NCBI GenBank assembly: GCA_022579005.1
Contig: MU401539.1
Coordinates: 1 to 64,000, forward strand
Direction of reading: 5' to 3'
DNA: 64,000 bases
Source: Poronia punctata
Lineage: Eukaryota > Ascomycota > Sordariomycetes > Xylariales > Xylariaceae
The notes below the pieces were generated by a model. That model was not told the origin of the DNA. It saw only the letters and a list, made by a program, of their open reading frames with translations, and made no database searches. A program made the position numbers and the translations under genes. Every line of letters begins with the position of its first letter. The stretch's first letter is position 1. Of the stretch, positions 50,231-61,022 are shown piece by piece.

Positions 50231-51025
50231 ATGTCAAAGACTTCAGAGACCGCGATAGTCACAGGCGCCGCTCAAGGCGTTGGCCTAGCAACAGCAAAGC
50301 TTCTCGCAGCCCGCGGTCTAAAAGTAGTCGTCAGTGACGTAAATGTCGAAGCAGGAGAAGCCGCCACGGCAGACATCAACAAAGAACACGGCGATGGAAC
50401 AGCCGTCTTCATCCCTTGTGATCTGTCCAAGACGGAAGACATCGATCAACTGATCTCCAAAACCGTTGAGAAATTCGGCACATTTTCCATCCTGGTCAAC
50501 AATGCCGGTTACTTGAGAGCACCTTTCCTAGCTATCGACGCTGAACACATCAAAGACACAATCGCCATCAATCTCACAGCCACGGTGTATTCCACCCACC
50601 AAGCCATCAAGTTCTGGGAAGACCACCCGGACATCAGGGGACAGGTCGTCAACGTGACATCTTCCTCATCCTTCAAGACCTACGCCAGTATCGCAGCGTA
50701 CGGCGCAGCGAAAGCCGGAGCGGCGCAATTCACGTTCGCTTGCCGCTCGTTCGGCCCGCGTATACGCATCAATGCTGTGGCACCTACTGCTATCGCGACG
50801 GCGTTTGATAAGAGCACCATCATGCGTGTGCCGACGGAAAAGTCTGGGCCAGGGTATACGCCCGAGGAGGAGATGAGGAATATGGGTCTTGCCCGTCTGC
50901 AACCGGAAGATGTCGCGAGGACGGTGTTGGAGTGTATTGATGATGAGACGAGGTTTGGAAAAGTTGTTCATTTAGATGCAACTGAGGGACAGACTGTGCA
51001 TGGAGGGTTCTTGGGAGAGGCCTAA
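50231..51025 (+). CDS. helC: Short-chain dehydrogenase/reductase of the fusidane pathway
   Basis: 264 residues, a classical-length SDR. Cofactor glycine motif TGAAQGVG (11-18), Asp36 at the end of beta-2 (VVVSDVN) suggesting NAD rather than NADP, NNAG at 90-93, catalytic Ser around 144-147 in a run of four Ser, and YxxxK as YGAAK with Tyr157 and Lys161. In helvolic acid biosynthesis the SDR works with a P450 in the unusual C-4 demethylation: after a C-4 methyl is oxidised to a carboxylate, it oxidises C-3 and decarboxylation follows. The position opposite the cyclase, and the cluster content, support this assignment. The C-terminal residues (EGQTVHGGF) contain no membrane segment. Its stop is 162 bp from the stop of the convergent P450. 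Confidence 0.88.
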   Translation: MSKTSETAIVTGAAQGVGLATAKLLAARGLKVVVSDVNVEAGEAATADINKEHGDGTAVFIPCDLSKTEDIDQLISKTVEKFGTFSILVNNAGYLRAPFLAIDAEHIKDTIAINLTATVYSTHQAIKFWEDHPDIRGQVVNVTSSSSFKTYASIAAYGAAKAGAAQFTFACRSFGPRIRINAVAPTAIATAFDKSTIMRVPTEKSGPGYTPEEEMRNMGLARLQPEDVARTVLECIDDETRFGKVVHLDATEGQTVHGGFLGEA

Positions 51026-51187
51026 ATGTAGGTAATTTCTAGGAGTTATATTGGCAAAAACAGGGAAATCGGGTAATACAGAAAATCCTACTACTAGAGA
51101 GACATGTTTACATGGTAAACGAAATTGTAATAGAAAGATAGACAACGATAATACCGCATCAATTTCTCTTTCTCTTACACATATAAT

Positions 51188-52759
51188 CTACACCACTCTC
51201 TTCCTAATCCTAAGTCTACAGTCCCTTTCCGAATCAACAGGCGCAAAAACAATATGACACTCGGAAGGCATCATCTTCGGAATCCCCCTTTCATCCAGAT
51301 TCGCCGGACCAAACACCGCATCCTCCGGCAACGAGATATCATAATCCTTTAGCAAATTCGCCAGAATAGTCATAATCTCAATCCAAGCCAGATTCCTCCC
51401 CACACAACTTCTCGGTCCATACGAAAAGGCAAAAATATTCCTCTTCGCCTCCTCGTTCCCGATAAATCTATCCGGAATAAACTTTTCCGGCTGATCCCAG
51501 ATATCCGGTCGATTATTCAGTGCAAGTAGATTAAACGCGACGACGGTACCCGACGGGATGAAATGCCCCTGTAACTCGAGATCCTTCGTCGAACGTCTAG
51601 GCATGAAACCCGAAGTAATAGGCGCATATCTAAACACCTCATAGACGAACGATTCGAGAAAGGGGAGATGATCACGACTATCCTTATACGTAACCGTATG
51701 CTCCAGCCGAAAACAACTCCTCACTTCCTCCGTAGCCCGTTTCAACGCATCCGGATACAGGGTAAGGAGATGCAAAGCCCAGGTAAGCGAAGCAGACGTC
51801 GTCTCGCTTCCAGCAAGTTGCATCCCCACACTCTCGGCCTGGACCTCAACAGCCGACATTTTGACTTTCGAATCCGGATCTTCCGCATCGATAAACGCTT
51901 GGAGCATGTCCGCGTATTTGACATCTGGGTTATTGCTCAGAGCTTCTTTTCGCTGCGAGACGGATTGTTCGCCATAGTTGACGAATTCGCGATATTTGCT
52001 CAACCATTTGCGTAGGAGGAGCGAAAAGGGGAAGTTGAGCATCCATTTGAAATTCATGCTGACGCCGATGAATACTGCCGTGGCAGAGATCCAATCGACG
52101 ATTTTGGCGCCGTCTGTCGGGTTGGAATGCACCCGTCCGAAAGCAAGGGCACTCATGATGCGAAAGGTAGCCAGTTGAGTGTCATTGCGATAATTAATCT
52201 CGATGGGGTTTCCCTTTGCGAGCTCCAGCTGTTTATCCCATTTCTGCTTGAGGGCTTGAATCCCATGTTCGAGGATGACGGCTTCCATCTTGGCTAGATA
52301 TCCCGGGCCGTTGAGGAAAGGGGTGATTTGTCTTCTTCTGCGACTCGCGAGCTGCGGATCACTGAATGTGACGAGATTGCTCATGACAGGGTCGGCGAGA
52401 TCTTTGTACATGTCGATCTTCCACGAGTCCTTGGCTCCTAGGACCTGTTGGACGTCCTTTGGATGACATATTGTGACGGTGTCTGGTTTGGAGATGTAGA
52501 TGTCGCCAAATTGGTAAAAGTCTTCTAGACCTGCTTTCGCTACTCTTTTTGGTAGCCTCCTCGAGATGGCCCTGAGAGGAGTGAGACGGGCTATCAATGG
52601 TCCTGGGATATGGCGCAAGGGGGAGAGGAATAGTGCACGGATGAACTTCCAGAGAAGGCCAACGACGACAATGATGAGTATGGTCTGTTTGATGCCGCTG
52701 TTCTGGATACGGAGGGTTTCTCCAATCCCTTGAAGTCCGTCTTTCATCAGGTTGGACAT
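51188..52759 (-). CDS. Fusidane-cluster cytochrome P450, CYP5081-like (helB-type) 3
   Basis: 523 residues from the ATG at 52,759. The frame stays open to an ATG at 52,864, but the longer N-terminus (SCLISHHMRRWLVWGSKHRQ) does not resemble an anchor, and the chosen start matches paralogue spacing. Anchor ILIIVVVGLLWKFIRALFL, then SPLRHIPGP; I-helix AGSETTSASLTW; ExxR in YEVFRY; haem loop FSYGPRSCVG with Cys452; 69-residue tail with SERDCR in place of PERDCR. It adjoins the SDR, the position held by helB3 in A. fumigatus as I recall its gene order, so helB3 is a tentative guess by synteny only. Confidence 0.85.
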   Translation of the reverse strand: MSNLMKDGLQGIGETLRIQNSGIKQTILIIVVVGLLWKFIRALFLSPLRHIPGPLIARLTPLRAISRRLPKRVAKAGLEDFYQFGDIYISKPDTVTICHPKDVQQVLGAKDSWKIDMYKDLADPVMSNLVTFSDPQLASRRRRQITPFLNGPGYLAKMEAVILEHGIQALKQKWDKQLELAKGNPIEINYRNDTQLATFRIMSALAFGRVHSNPTDGAKIVDWISATAVFIGVSMNFKWMLNFPFSLLLRKWLSKYREFVNYGEQSVSQRKEALSNNPDVKYADMLQAFIDAEDPDSKVKMSAVEVQAESVGMQLAGSETTSASLTWALHLLTLYPDALKRATEEVRSCFRLEHTVTYKDSRDHLPFLESFVYEVFRYAPITSGFMPRRSTKDLELQGHFIPSGTVVAFNLLALNNRPDIWDQPEKFIPDRFIGNEEAKRNIFAFSYGPRSCVGRNLAWIEIMTILANLLKDYDISLPEDAVFGPANLDERGIPKMMPSECHIVFAPVDSERDCRLRIRKRVV

Positions 52760-54108
52760 GGTTGTGACTGAGTGCTGCCTATGTTTACTCCCCCAAACGA
52801 GCCAACGGCGCATGTGATGGGATATCAGACAAGACCCTCCTCCTTGGTAGGTACATCCATACACAGGTAGGCAAGATGTACTACTACTACAGTACTACTA
52901 CTACCTGGACTACTTTTTTGGCCCAAGTTCCGTTTAACCGTTCTGGTCAAGAACTGTAACCGAGGAAGAGAGCTCGACAAGCGGAATACTCCGAAAGGGA
53001 ATAAATTGGGAACGATGGGACAGCGATAAGTTGTTATGCCGTAATTACACAAAAACTCCAATTTTCTTCGAACCCTCGCCTCTTCGGACTAAAACTAGGT
53101 ATTCTCTTCCAGTGACATCGCGTTATCTCGTCATTATTTAGTGGCGGCGAGGCGGGTAGCCAAGGATGAAGGCGTCGTCGAAGCTCTTGTAAGTGCTATA
53201 GCCTATAGGCTGTCTCTATCTTTAGTTGTTCTTGGCACGGAGAAGGGGCGTGTATTTATCTCTAGCGCGGTACAGGTACTTCATTGTCGGAGTGGGGGGT
53301 ATGTACAGCGCCTAAACGGGATGAATACGACAAGGTACTTGCAGGGGGAATACCCGGCAAACCTGTGATGAACTTTTATAGCCTACGATCTACATTACCT
53401 ACTTCAGCCGCACGTACGTAACAAACAAAAGAAAAGCCCCGCAAGGGCGTATCTGCCCCGTATTTCTCCTTGGACTGGGAAAAATACATGGATCTTCCCC
53501 AGAGTAGCCTATTCAACCTTAGTCATCGCTACCACGTCAAAACTAACATCCTAAGCTTCTTCATAGTCAACAGCCACCACTGCAATCAAGAGTTTTAGGA
53601 CCGGATGAGAACTGCCACTTTCCTGTTTCGGAGAGCGAAGATCGAGATGGGTAACACAGTTGACTAGGCCAAGAAACATACCGTTTACCAGTACCTGTGT
53701 ACTGCATTACGTTTCAACCATCGAGGACGGTAATGGGCCCATGTACTACATAACTTATGCACAGATGAGGCGATGTCTCTGAGCTTTGAACTGCTCGTGC
53801 GGGGCTTTGCAACGGGTTTCCAGGCCGGCGGGCAGAGCTTCTGGAAGAATGTACCCACCGCATATCTCTGTGATAAGATAACCAACTGCATTTGCGTGAT
53901 GGCCTGCCGACAGTGGGATCCGTGGGAAGCCGAGAGCGCGTGGGTGGGCTGAAGTTTGAACCGGTCAAGAATTCTCTGGGGATATTACCAGGAAACGGCC
54001 GATTATCACTCACTTCCACGAGGCATACTGTTGCTCCGCCAAGGTCCCTATCCCACCCCTGCACACCATCTGATCGAGTGGCATAGACAATTGACAAGTC
54101 TATCTGCA
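52760..54108. promoter_or_regulatory. Divergent promoter region of P450 3 (-) and acyltransferase 1 (+)
   Basis: 1.35 kb. Contains a CGG-AATACT-CCG palindrome (52,982-52,993) and AACGGCCGAT (53,994-54,003), about 105 bp upstream of the acyltransferase ATG. The latter is the reverse complement of the TCGGCCGT motif found twice upstream of the cyclase/SDR pair. Short frames here have no recognisable motif. Confidence 0.5.
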
Positions 54109-55500
54109 ATGGAAGACACTCTAAGACATCTCAGCCATCAGGCATACGACTTGTCTCCCCTCGACATCATCCCCAATCATTTGTACCTCACAAACATCTT
54201 CTTTTTTGAGAACAGCCAGCCAGAAAAGGGGAAGTTCATCCCTGAGGATGTCCTGAAAGACTCCTTCTACGATGCCTTGGGGAAATTCCCTATTCTGTTA
54301 GGACACCTGAAGCCTAATGGGTTGAACAACATGCATATTGTGGTCGAACCCGACCATCCTGTAATACCGGGCTGGGAGTCGTTCGACTCGCCCATCCATT
54401 TCGATGAGGTGAAGAAGCATGGATTTCACCGAGACCATTGGCCTCGAGGCCTCGACGTCGCAGATCCCCTTCTACACGCTGAGAAAGGGGTACCGCCAAA
54501 GCTAGTTCGTGTCCGGGTCTGCAGATTTGCAGATAACAGCGGCTTAGCATTGGTTGTGCGTTTATCTCACAGCGTTTTCGACGCAAAAGGGTGCACATTC
54601 TTCATCAACCATTGGGCGGCCTGTTGTCGTAGGAGACTAAAGCCGGCCGAGAATCCTGATCCAGTCGAGGAGCCTATTATGGATCGGGCCACGATGTATT
54701 CACATCTCTCCCCTGGTGTTCGACCCACGCCGCTGAGTTGGGTTCTATGGCCCGTCTCTTTTCTCGTCGTAAAGCTCCTCGTACTGGTAGAGATGTTTAG
54801 AGGCAAGCAGACGAGCACGGGGACGTCTCAGAGCCATCTCTTCTGCTTGTCCAGAGATAGACTGGAACGGCTCAAGAGGGACGGGCCAAAGGAGAAGCGC
54901 ATATCTGACAACGATATCGTCACCGCCCTCTTCACCATGGTCTATGCACAGTTATTGCAGACTAGGCAGCAGAGCGGTCGCGGTTCTAAGCTACCAAAGG
55001 AAATCACCGCCATAGTCCCATGCGACTTTAGACATCGACTAGGCGTGCCCGAGAACTACACGGGAAGCTGCGCCGTAGGTCTTTACGTGACCTGCTCGTT
55101 CGATCTATTAGTTCAGCCGATGGCGTCACCGGCCTTGTCTGAAGTAGCAGCCATCTCGCGTCGGACGATAGATGGCGTGGACGCAAAGATCATCGAAGGT
55201 TTCGCGAAACGGGCCATGATGGCTGTGAAGATGATGGGAGAAAAGGTGAGAATCCTGTATTCGCTCATGGTCGCGCAGGCTTTCTCGAATCAAAGCCGTT
55301 TGCCATTCTACGAGGCCGATTTCGGAGGTGGGCAGCCCCTGTTCTTTGCACCCATGGCTTATTCCAAGAGTCTTGCGGTTATAGTCCCTTCTCCTCCGTC
55401 AAGTCGGGATGTCCATGTTTTCCTGACGTTGGAAGTGGACGATATGAAAGTGGTCATGGGAAATAAAGACTTTCGGAATATGGTTGAGATTGTATATTAG
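54109..55500 (+). CDS. BAHD/transferase-family O-acyltransferase 1 (helD-type)
   Basis: 463 residues from the ATG at 54,109. The frame is open upstream to 53,956, but that extension reads like translated promoter and contains a candidate regulatory site. The catalytic HxxxD is HSVFD at residues 154-158, and the structural DFGWG motif appears as DFGGG in EADFGGGQP near the C-terminus. Both are placed as in fungal trichothecene 3-O-acetyltransferase-like members of the Transferase family (PF02458). A hydrophobic segment LWPVSFLVVKLLVLVEMF occurs mid-protein. These soluble enzymes move acetyl or propionyl from CoA to a hydroxyl. In helvolic acid assembly one of two such enzymes acylates the C-16 hydroxyl and the other acts on the C-6/C-7 side. 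Which one this is, I cannot tell. It converges on the flavoprotein gene with 171 bp between stops. Confidence 0.85.
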   Translation: MEDTLRHLSHQAYDLSPLDIIPNHLYLTNIFFFENSQPEKGKFIPEDVLKDSFYDALGKFPILLGHLKPNGLNNMHIVVEPDHPVIPGWESFDSPIHFDEVKKHGFHRDHWPRGLDVADPLLHAEKGVPPKLVRVRVCRFADNSGLALVVRLSHSVFDAKGCTFFINHWAACCRRRLKPAENPDPVEEPIMDRATMYSHLSPGVRPTPLSWVLWPVSFLVVKLLVLVEMFRGKQTSTGTSQSHLFCLSRDRLERLKRDGPKEKRISDNDIVTALFTMVYAQLLQTRQQSGRGSKLPKEITAIVPCDFRHRLGVPENYTGSCAVGLYVTCSFDLLVQPMASPALSEVAAISRRTIDGVDAKIIEGFAKRAMMAVKMMGEKVRILYSLMVAQAFSNQSRLPFYEADFGGGQPLFFAPMAYSKSLAVIVPSPPSSRDVHVFLTLEVDDMKVVMGNKDFRNMVEIVY

Positions 55501-55671
55501 TCTATAATGATAACACCATAATGTCTCAGTGTGAAATTCATGTAAGAATGGTCCTCAACTCTGCAAAGCAATGCGACAGTTGGTTACAGAATATCTTCTC
55601 TATTATCATAATATTAATATTTACAATTTATCAATTTCTTGACCTAGAAACTCATCCTATTCGATCCACCC
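55501..55671. other. Short convergent 3' spacer, AT-rich
   Basis: 171 bp between the stops of acyltransferase 1 (+) and the flavoprotein (-). An AT-rich patch (TATTATCATAATATTAATA, about 55,600-55,620) probably serves both 3' ends for polyadenylation. Confidence 0.4.
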
Positions 55672-57453
55672 CTATGCTCTAATACCAGTAGCCATGCTGT
55701 CGGCAGCAATATATGCAAACGTCAAAGCCGGTCCAAGAGTCGAACCCGCCCCAGGGTACGTCCTCCCCATAACACTTGCCGACGTGTTTCCACAAGCATA
55801 TAAGCCGGGAATCGTAGAACCGTCCTCCTTCAACACTCTAGCATGTTCGTCGGTTAACAATCCACCCTTTGTGCCTAGATCTCCGGGAACGACTTCGACT
55901 GCATAGAAGGGAGGTTTCGCTATTGGACCAAGGTTTGGATTTGGACCGACTTTTGGGTCGCCGAAATAGTTGTCGTACGTGTTGTTGCCTCGCCCAAAGT
56001 CCGTATCCACACCATCGGCGGCCATCGCGTTGAATTTACGAATCGTATCCATAAGCCCTGTCACATCGATGCCGATCTTTTGGGCAAGTTCTTCCAACGT
56101 GTCGGCTTTGTGTATGTAACCTGCCTCAAGCCCACGTTTCGGGTCTTGCCGAGGCATCAGCGATCCCAGTGCGTACCGCCTCCGATGGTTCTCGTCGACA
56201 ATCAACCACGCAGGAATAGCCTTGACCTTTTGGTTACGAGCGTATTGTTTGTGACCAGCATCGATGTACGACTCGGCTTCGTTCATGAACCTCGAACCTG
56301 TCGAATCCACGATGATACTGTAGGGTCTCGCCCGCTCCTGCAGGGAGAAGTAGTACTTGCCGAGGTTGGGGTCCAAGATACTCGGCCCCCACCAGGCCTC
56401 GTCCATTAGAGCTGTGGAGGCGCCGACCTCGACAGCGGCTTGGATGGCATCGCCCGTGTCTCCTTCCGGTGTGCTTGTCCACCGAGTGCTTGCTGGCGAA
56501 GGTCCAAACTGGTCTCTCATCTTCTGATTATGCGCAAATCCGCCAGCACACAGCAGAACACCTCGGTTCGCCCGAACTGAACGAATGTCATCACCTTGCC
56601 GTACCTTGGCACCCAAAATAGAACCGTCCGGGGCAGAGATCAGCTCCACAAGTGATGTCGAGCGCCAGACCGGCACCTCGGCCTGTTTGGCAAAGTATAA
56701 AAGTTGGGAGATGAGAGATTGGCCCATAGTTGTCGGGGCTTGTCCCTGCATCTTGAGCCGCATTCCGCGAAGTACGACTTGTACGCCCTTTGCGAAATCT
56801 CGGAATGATGAGCCCGCCCGCGTAAGACTGCTCACCTCGTCCGTGAACAAGGGAGGCGGCTGTCTCGGCCGGGCTCGTAGATAACCACTCCAATCTCCCA
56901 GCTTCTTCAGATCAAAGACATCCGGCTCCACGGTACGGCCCCATTGGCTCATACCGCCCGGCGCAGTGGGATAGTAATCCGGGACGCCTTTGCTGCATCT
57001 CCATTTGAATCCCAACTCGCGCAGGAAGTCGATCATCTCCGGCCCCTTTTCTAGAAAGGCAAGTTTACGTTCCCTTGAAGATGCGGGCCCGACGTCCCTG
57101 ATGACGCTCTCCATGTACTTTAATGCATTTTCCTTGCTATCTTCGACCCCTTGGGCGCGGACGTATGAATTCAGGGGTATCCAGAGACCGGCACCGGAGT
57201 AGGCTGACGACCCTCCCACCTGCTCGTTCTTCTCGATGACAAGTGGTTTGTGGCCGTGGGAGGAAGCTCGCAGGGCCGCCGTCAGTCCTGCGGCGCCTCC
57301 GCCAACAACCAGTACATCTGTGGTAGTATCGAATTTCGTGCCATTGTGCGCGACTGTGGCCGACGTCCTCGAGAGACGGGCTTGTCTAGGCCAGAACCGT
57401 GTTGAAAGTGCACTATGGCATCTCCATGATATTGGTGATCTCATGGCTACCAA
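55672..57453 (-). CDS. helE: 3-ketosteroid-delta1-dehydrogenase-like FAD enzyme
   Basis: 593 residues. After a ~42-residue Arg/Ser-rich N-terminal extension without acidic residues, the Rossmann FAD motif [11 protein letters not shown] begins (GGGAAG at 51-56). [28 protein letters not shown] and the C-terminal [19 protein letters not shown] are the typical blocks of the 3-ketosteroid dehydrogenase/fumarate reductase flavoprotein family. It should introduce the C1-C2 double bond into a 3-keto A ring, the feature that distinguishes helvolic acid from fusidic acid and cephalosporin P1. Its presence is the main reason to predict a helvolic acid-type product. Met4 is an alternative start. The extension resembles a mitochondrial presequence. 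Single exon, convergent with acyltransferase 1 and divergent from acyltransferase 2. Confidence 0.88.
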   Translation of the reverse strand: MVAMRSPISWRCHSALSTRFWPRQARLSRTSATVAHNGTKFDTTTDVLVVGGGAAGLTAALRASSHGHKPLVIEKNEQVGGSSAYSGAGLWIPLNSYVRAQGVEDSKENALKYMESVIRDVGPASSRERKLAFLEKGPEMIDFLRELGFKWRCSKGVPDYYPTAPGGMSQWGRTVEPDVFDLKKLGDWSGYLRARPRQPPPLFTDEVSSLTRAGSSFRDFAKGVQVVLRGMRLKMQGQAPTTMGQSLISQLLYFAKQAEVPVWRSTSLVELISAPDGSILGAKVRQGDDIRSVRANRGVLLCAGGFAHNQKMRDQFGPSPASTRWTSTPEGDTGDAIQAAVEVGASTALMDEAWWGPSILDPNLGKYYFSLQERARPYSIIVDSTGSRFMNEAESYIDAGHKQYARNQKVKAIPAWLIVDENHRRRYALGSLMPRQDPKRGLEAGYIHKADTLEELAQKIGIDVTGLMDTIRKFNAMAADGVDTDFGRGNNTYDNYFGDPKVGPNPNLGPIAKPPFYAVEVVPGDLGTKGGLLTDEHARVLKEDGSTIPGLYACGNTSASVMGRTYPGAGSTLGPALTFAYIAADSMATGIRA

Positions 57454-59126
57454 AGAAACACCGAGATAGGGGGGCAGTATCGAGCGAACGGAAGGACTGA
57501 CACGCTCTGCTTCGCGAAACTGTTGTCGTCCTTGGTCCTGACTGCGGCTCTGACGATAACTGCAGGAAGAACCCGGCGTGCTGCCCGGCCACTCGGACCT
57601 GGTACCAGCCTAACGAAGCAAAGGGAAGGTGTGACGATCAAACCCCGAGTTTGGAACTCCAGCAGGGAATCCAGAACAGCGGAAAGCGAGATGTGATTTT
57701 ACAGTACATGCCAAGTGCGCTAGGTATGCGTCGACTACCTAATGCTTCATTGAAGGATGGTCTGACTTTGATAATACTAACCGCCTCTTCCTTGTTTGTG
57801 CCGAGTCTCTCTTCTGATATGTACTTAGGCTATGTACTTGTCCATGTACATGTCAAGGGGGGTGTACCGAGCGATGTACCCAACTCTGCGGATACTTGGA
57901 GTAGGTTGACAGTAAGCAAGCAAACACCTGTCGGATCATGTTGCCAAGGGCAGTCTAGTCTACCTAGTCTTTCCCCAACTCCTTTGTACTATTTGCGCTG
58001 CCAAGCCAGATCTTCCAGGATCGAAGAAGCCCTAGCGGCGCCGGCGGCACTTGCTAACCCTGCAAGCCAAGTCTTGTGTTATCCAAAACTCTCACAAAAC
58101 AACGGTGATTAGCAAACCGTGGTCGAATTAGGCTAGATATTTTAACTTTTTTTCTGCCGTTCTGTGGCGTGCCTGCATTTCAGGGACCAGCTTCTTTTCT
58201 TGTTACACATTCTTGATCGACAATTACATAATTAATATCCTTTCGGAGGGCGAGATGCACACCCGTTTTATTTTCAGCCCCTAATAGGTATGTACTTATA
58301 ATCGGGGGTACAGTACTACACAGTACGCGCTTACAGTGTTGCATCCGTCCAATTTCCAACCATCTGGTTCTACCCACTTTTCTTCTCCAGCGCAAAAGCT
58401 GGAGATTGCAGAAATAATACCCGGCGTGTTTCAACAAAGCGATGTAACCTCGCCATGTTTAGAAAGACTGATTCATTGGGGACTGGACTCTGGAGTTTGC
58501 AACCTCGCGTATACAAGGGTCTAGACCAAGAATTCATCTGCAGCTTCAAGGTCTCCACTGATTGCACAACTGCAGCAGAAATGGTCTTTTCCCAATTCAC
58601 GCCTCATGTTCGCAGTACCGCCGATATCCGGATCGTCACCAACTTCACTATCGAGGTCTGCGGATGAATTCCGTCTTTCTTCTGGGCTTACTAAGTGCAT
58701 TATGTAGGTGCATCATCCGGCAAGGGAAGTACATCCTGACGTATTCCATCGTCCAAGTAAGATGGATCTCTGTACTGTTCCTCATCAATTTATACAACCA
58801 CCCCCGGGGAAGTTTTCCTACCTCGGTGCTTGGTTTCGGCAGTAGGACAACGACGTAAGAAAGATTAACGGTAGAACGAAAACTCTGAAGATGGTGGTAT
58901 TGGAAAGATACGAGTAGGTACACCTTCGGAAGAAGAAAAAAGCGGTTCCTGCCAAGACGAAGAGCGTAGCTCAGTCAACTGGCATAGCACATGAAAGTGG
59001 CGGGCCAGACTTTGTAAACAAACCATCTTATCACACTCGCAATCACATCTCGAAACCGAATCGCATCTGAAGAAGAAGATTGTTCGATAAACAAAAGAAC
59101 ACTTTCCATACTGCCTTGTCGTCGCC
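57454..59126. promoter_or_regulatory. Divergent promoter region of flavoprotein (-) and acyltransferase 2 (+)
   Basis: 1.67 kb between start codons. I see scattered CCG/CGG half-sites (for example ACCGCCGATATCCGGATC near 58,618) but no exact copy of TCGGCCGT. Frames such as a 153-codon one at 57,651-58,112 have no family features and are considered chance. Confidence 0.45.
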
Positions 59127-60602
59127 ATGGAGAAATACATACAAATCCAAAAGGCCGAGACCTTCCCGCTGTCAGCGTTTGACATGCAAGGGTCCTTCTC
59201 CAACATTCCCTACGTCTTCTTCTACGAAAATGTCAACGCCGAGGACGACACCGACTTCATGAGCAGCTCCTTGCTCAAACAATCTTTAGGAAAAGTCCTC
59301 GAGAGCTTCCCCATCCTCGTCGGTCATATCAGACAGAGAGGAACGGGCAAGATCGAAGTCGTAGTCGACCCAGAAAATCTCAACATCCCAGAGTTTAAAG
59401 AATCTACAGCCGACTCGATCACATACGATGACATCAAAGCCAAAAACTTCGCCTGGGATTCATGGCCCGACAACGTGACCACTGTCGGCGGCTACGCTTT
59501 ACCCGCGCCAGATGACGGCGAGATCAAACTATTAAACGTACATCTCGTACGACTCAAGAATAACACCGGCGTCATGCTCTTCATCAACATCCCCCACTAT
59601 GCTGTCGATGGATCTGGTTATTTCGCCTTTATCCAGAAATGGTCCGCCACAGCGTCTTCCATCCTGAACAGCAGAGACCTTCCCACCACACCAAAACTCG
59701 TCATCGACCGCACCTGCATCAACAAACGACTCCCCACCGACCGGAGACCCCTAGACAAACTTTCCGAATCCCTCTACAGCACGCCCAACCTCCTCTGCGA
59801 CACATTAGCCTGGCTAGCCCCCACAACCCTAGGCAAACTCCTCAGCAGACTCGGAAGTCTCTCCCGTGGAGAAGCCCACCTCTTCCACATCTCCCGCACA
59901 ACACTAACTTCCCTCCGCGACTCCGCCTCCCAACACATCCCCCCCGGAACCCGTCTCAGCACAAACGACATCCTAGTCGCCCTCCTCAGCAAAACCTACG
60001 TCCAATCGCAACCCCAACCAACCCCAAAACCCGGCTGGTTCAGCGCCGCCCCACCCCCAGCAACAGAATTCTTCGTCCGCATACCCTGCGACGCGCGACC
60101 GCGCCTGGGGATGAAAGGAGGAGAAGAAGAAGAAGAAGACGGGTTCACGGGAAACTTACTAATCCCCATGTTCGTCAAAAACACCCTCTCCTCTCTTTCC
60201 GAACCCACTTCCCCATCCACCCTCGCAAGCGCAGCATTAGAAGTACGGAAAACAATAAATTCCATCGACGCCCCTCTCATCGGCGCGTTTCACGACGTGA
60301 TATCCTCCCATCCGAGCGGCCATATGCGGCCATTGGCATTCGCGTCCCGGAATCAGACGACGTCGATGGTGACGACTTCGCAGACGGGTTTCGGACTGTA
60401 TAAGGCCGATTTCGGACATGGGACGCCCGGATGGGTTAGTTTGACGAGGGTGTTTGAGGGGAGTTATACTTTGGCGGCGTTTCTGGAAAGTGCGCCCGGG
60501 CAGGAGGAGGGGGTTAATGTTTTGCTTACGACGAATCAGGTTGCTATGCGGGGGGTTTTGGAGAATGAGTTTTGGAGGGGGAAGACGAGTTTGCTTTGGT
60601 AG
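59127..60602 (+). CDS. BAHD/transferase-family O-acyltransferase 2 (helD-type)
   Basis: 491 residues, one exon, same family as the acyltransferase at 54.1 kb but clearly diverged. Catalytic HxxxD is HYAVD at 157-161, followed by GSGYFAFI. DFGWG appears as DFGHG in YKADFGHGTPGW. A Gly/Glu-rich loop (GGEEEEEDG) sits between RIPCDARPRLG and the next strand and is probably a surface insertion. It uses an acyl-CoA donor to esterify a ring hydroxyl of the fusidane nucleus. Together the two acyltransferases match the helD1/helD2 pair. Gene order alone would suggest D1 for the left and D2 for this one, but this is not established. It faces P450 4 tail to tail. Confidence 0.85.
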   Translation: MEKYIQIQKAETFPLSAFDMQGSFSNIPYVFFYENVNAEDDTDFMSSSLLKQSLGKVLESFPILVGHIRQRGTGKIEVVVDPENLNIPEFKESTADSITYDDIKAKNFAWDSWPDNVTTVGGYALPAPDDGEIKLLNVHLVRLKNNTGVMLFINIPHYAVDGSGYFAFIQKWSATASSILNSRDLPTTPKLVIDRTCINKRLPTDRRPLDKLSESLYSTPNLLCDTLAWLAPTTLGKLLSRLGSLSRGEAHLFHISRTTLTSLRDSASQHIPPGTRLSTNDILVALLSKTYVQSQPQPTPKPGWFSAAPPPATEFFVRIPCDARPRLGMKGGEEEEEDGFTGNLLIPMFVKNTLSSLSEPTSPSTLASAALEVRKTINSIDAPLIGAFHDVISSHPSGHMRPLAFASRNQTTSMVTTSQTGFGLYKADFGHGTPGWVSLTRVFEGSYTLAAFLESAPGQEEGVNVLLTTNQVAMRGVLENEFWRGKTSLLW

Positions 60603-61022
60603 ATTTTTAGGTTCTACTGCAATTGAATGTCTGCTTAATCTGGATAAGATGATGTTCTTTTGTTGCATTTGTGGTATACAAGGTAACAGGTCACTTTGGT
60701 GATAACTCCGGGGGTAGCTACCCCGCATCCCGATGGAGATAGCTCCACCAGATTTCATTGTGAGAATGGCCTTCTTGGATGGTCCGAGTTAACTCAATCA
60801 AACTTTTCGGCTTGTAATTACACCTAGTTCAGACTATTCAAACATAAGCTCTAATCAACTTCTACTAGCAACAACCTTATCCAACATAAGAATCGATCGA
60901 TCAAAGCTACGGGACCATCCGCCATCTCATCAAACTTTGATGCCCCTCGCCCACTGCCCCTCGCCCACTGCCCACTAAATAAAAACAGATCGCTAGGTTA
61001 GCACGAGTCATGCTTCGTTGGT
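60603..61022. other. Convergent 3' spacer with a short tandem repeat
   Basis: 420 bp between the stops of acyltransferase 2 (+) and P450 4 (-). At 60,941-60,975 the 14-bp unit TGCCCCTCGCCCAC occurs twice, followed by half a third copy. No gene seen. Confidence 0.6.

Noticed and set aside
57651..58112. 153-codon plus-strand frame upstream of the flavoprotein
   Set aside because: No recognisable domain, lies in a divergent promoter region, and composition is not gene-like.
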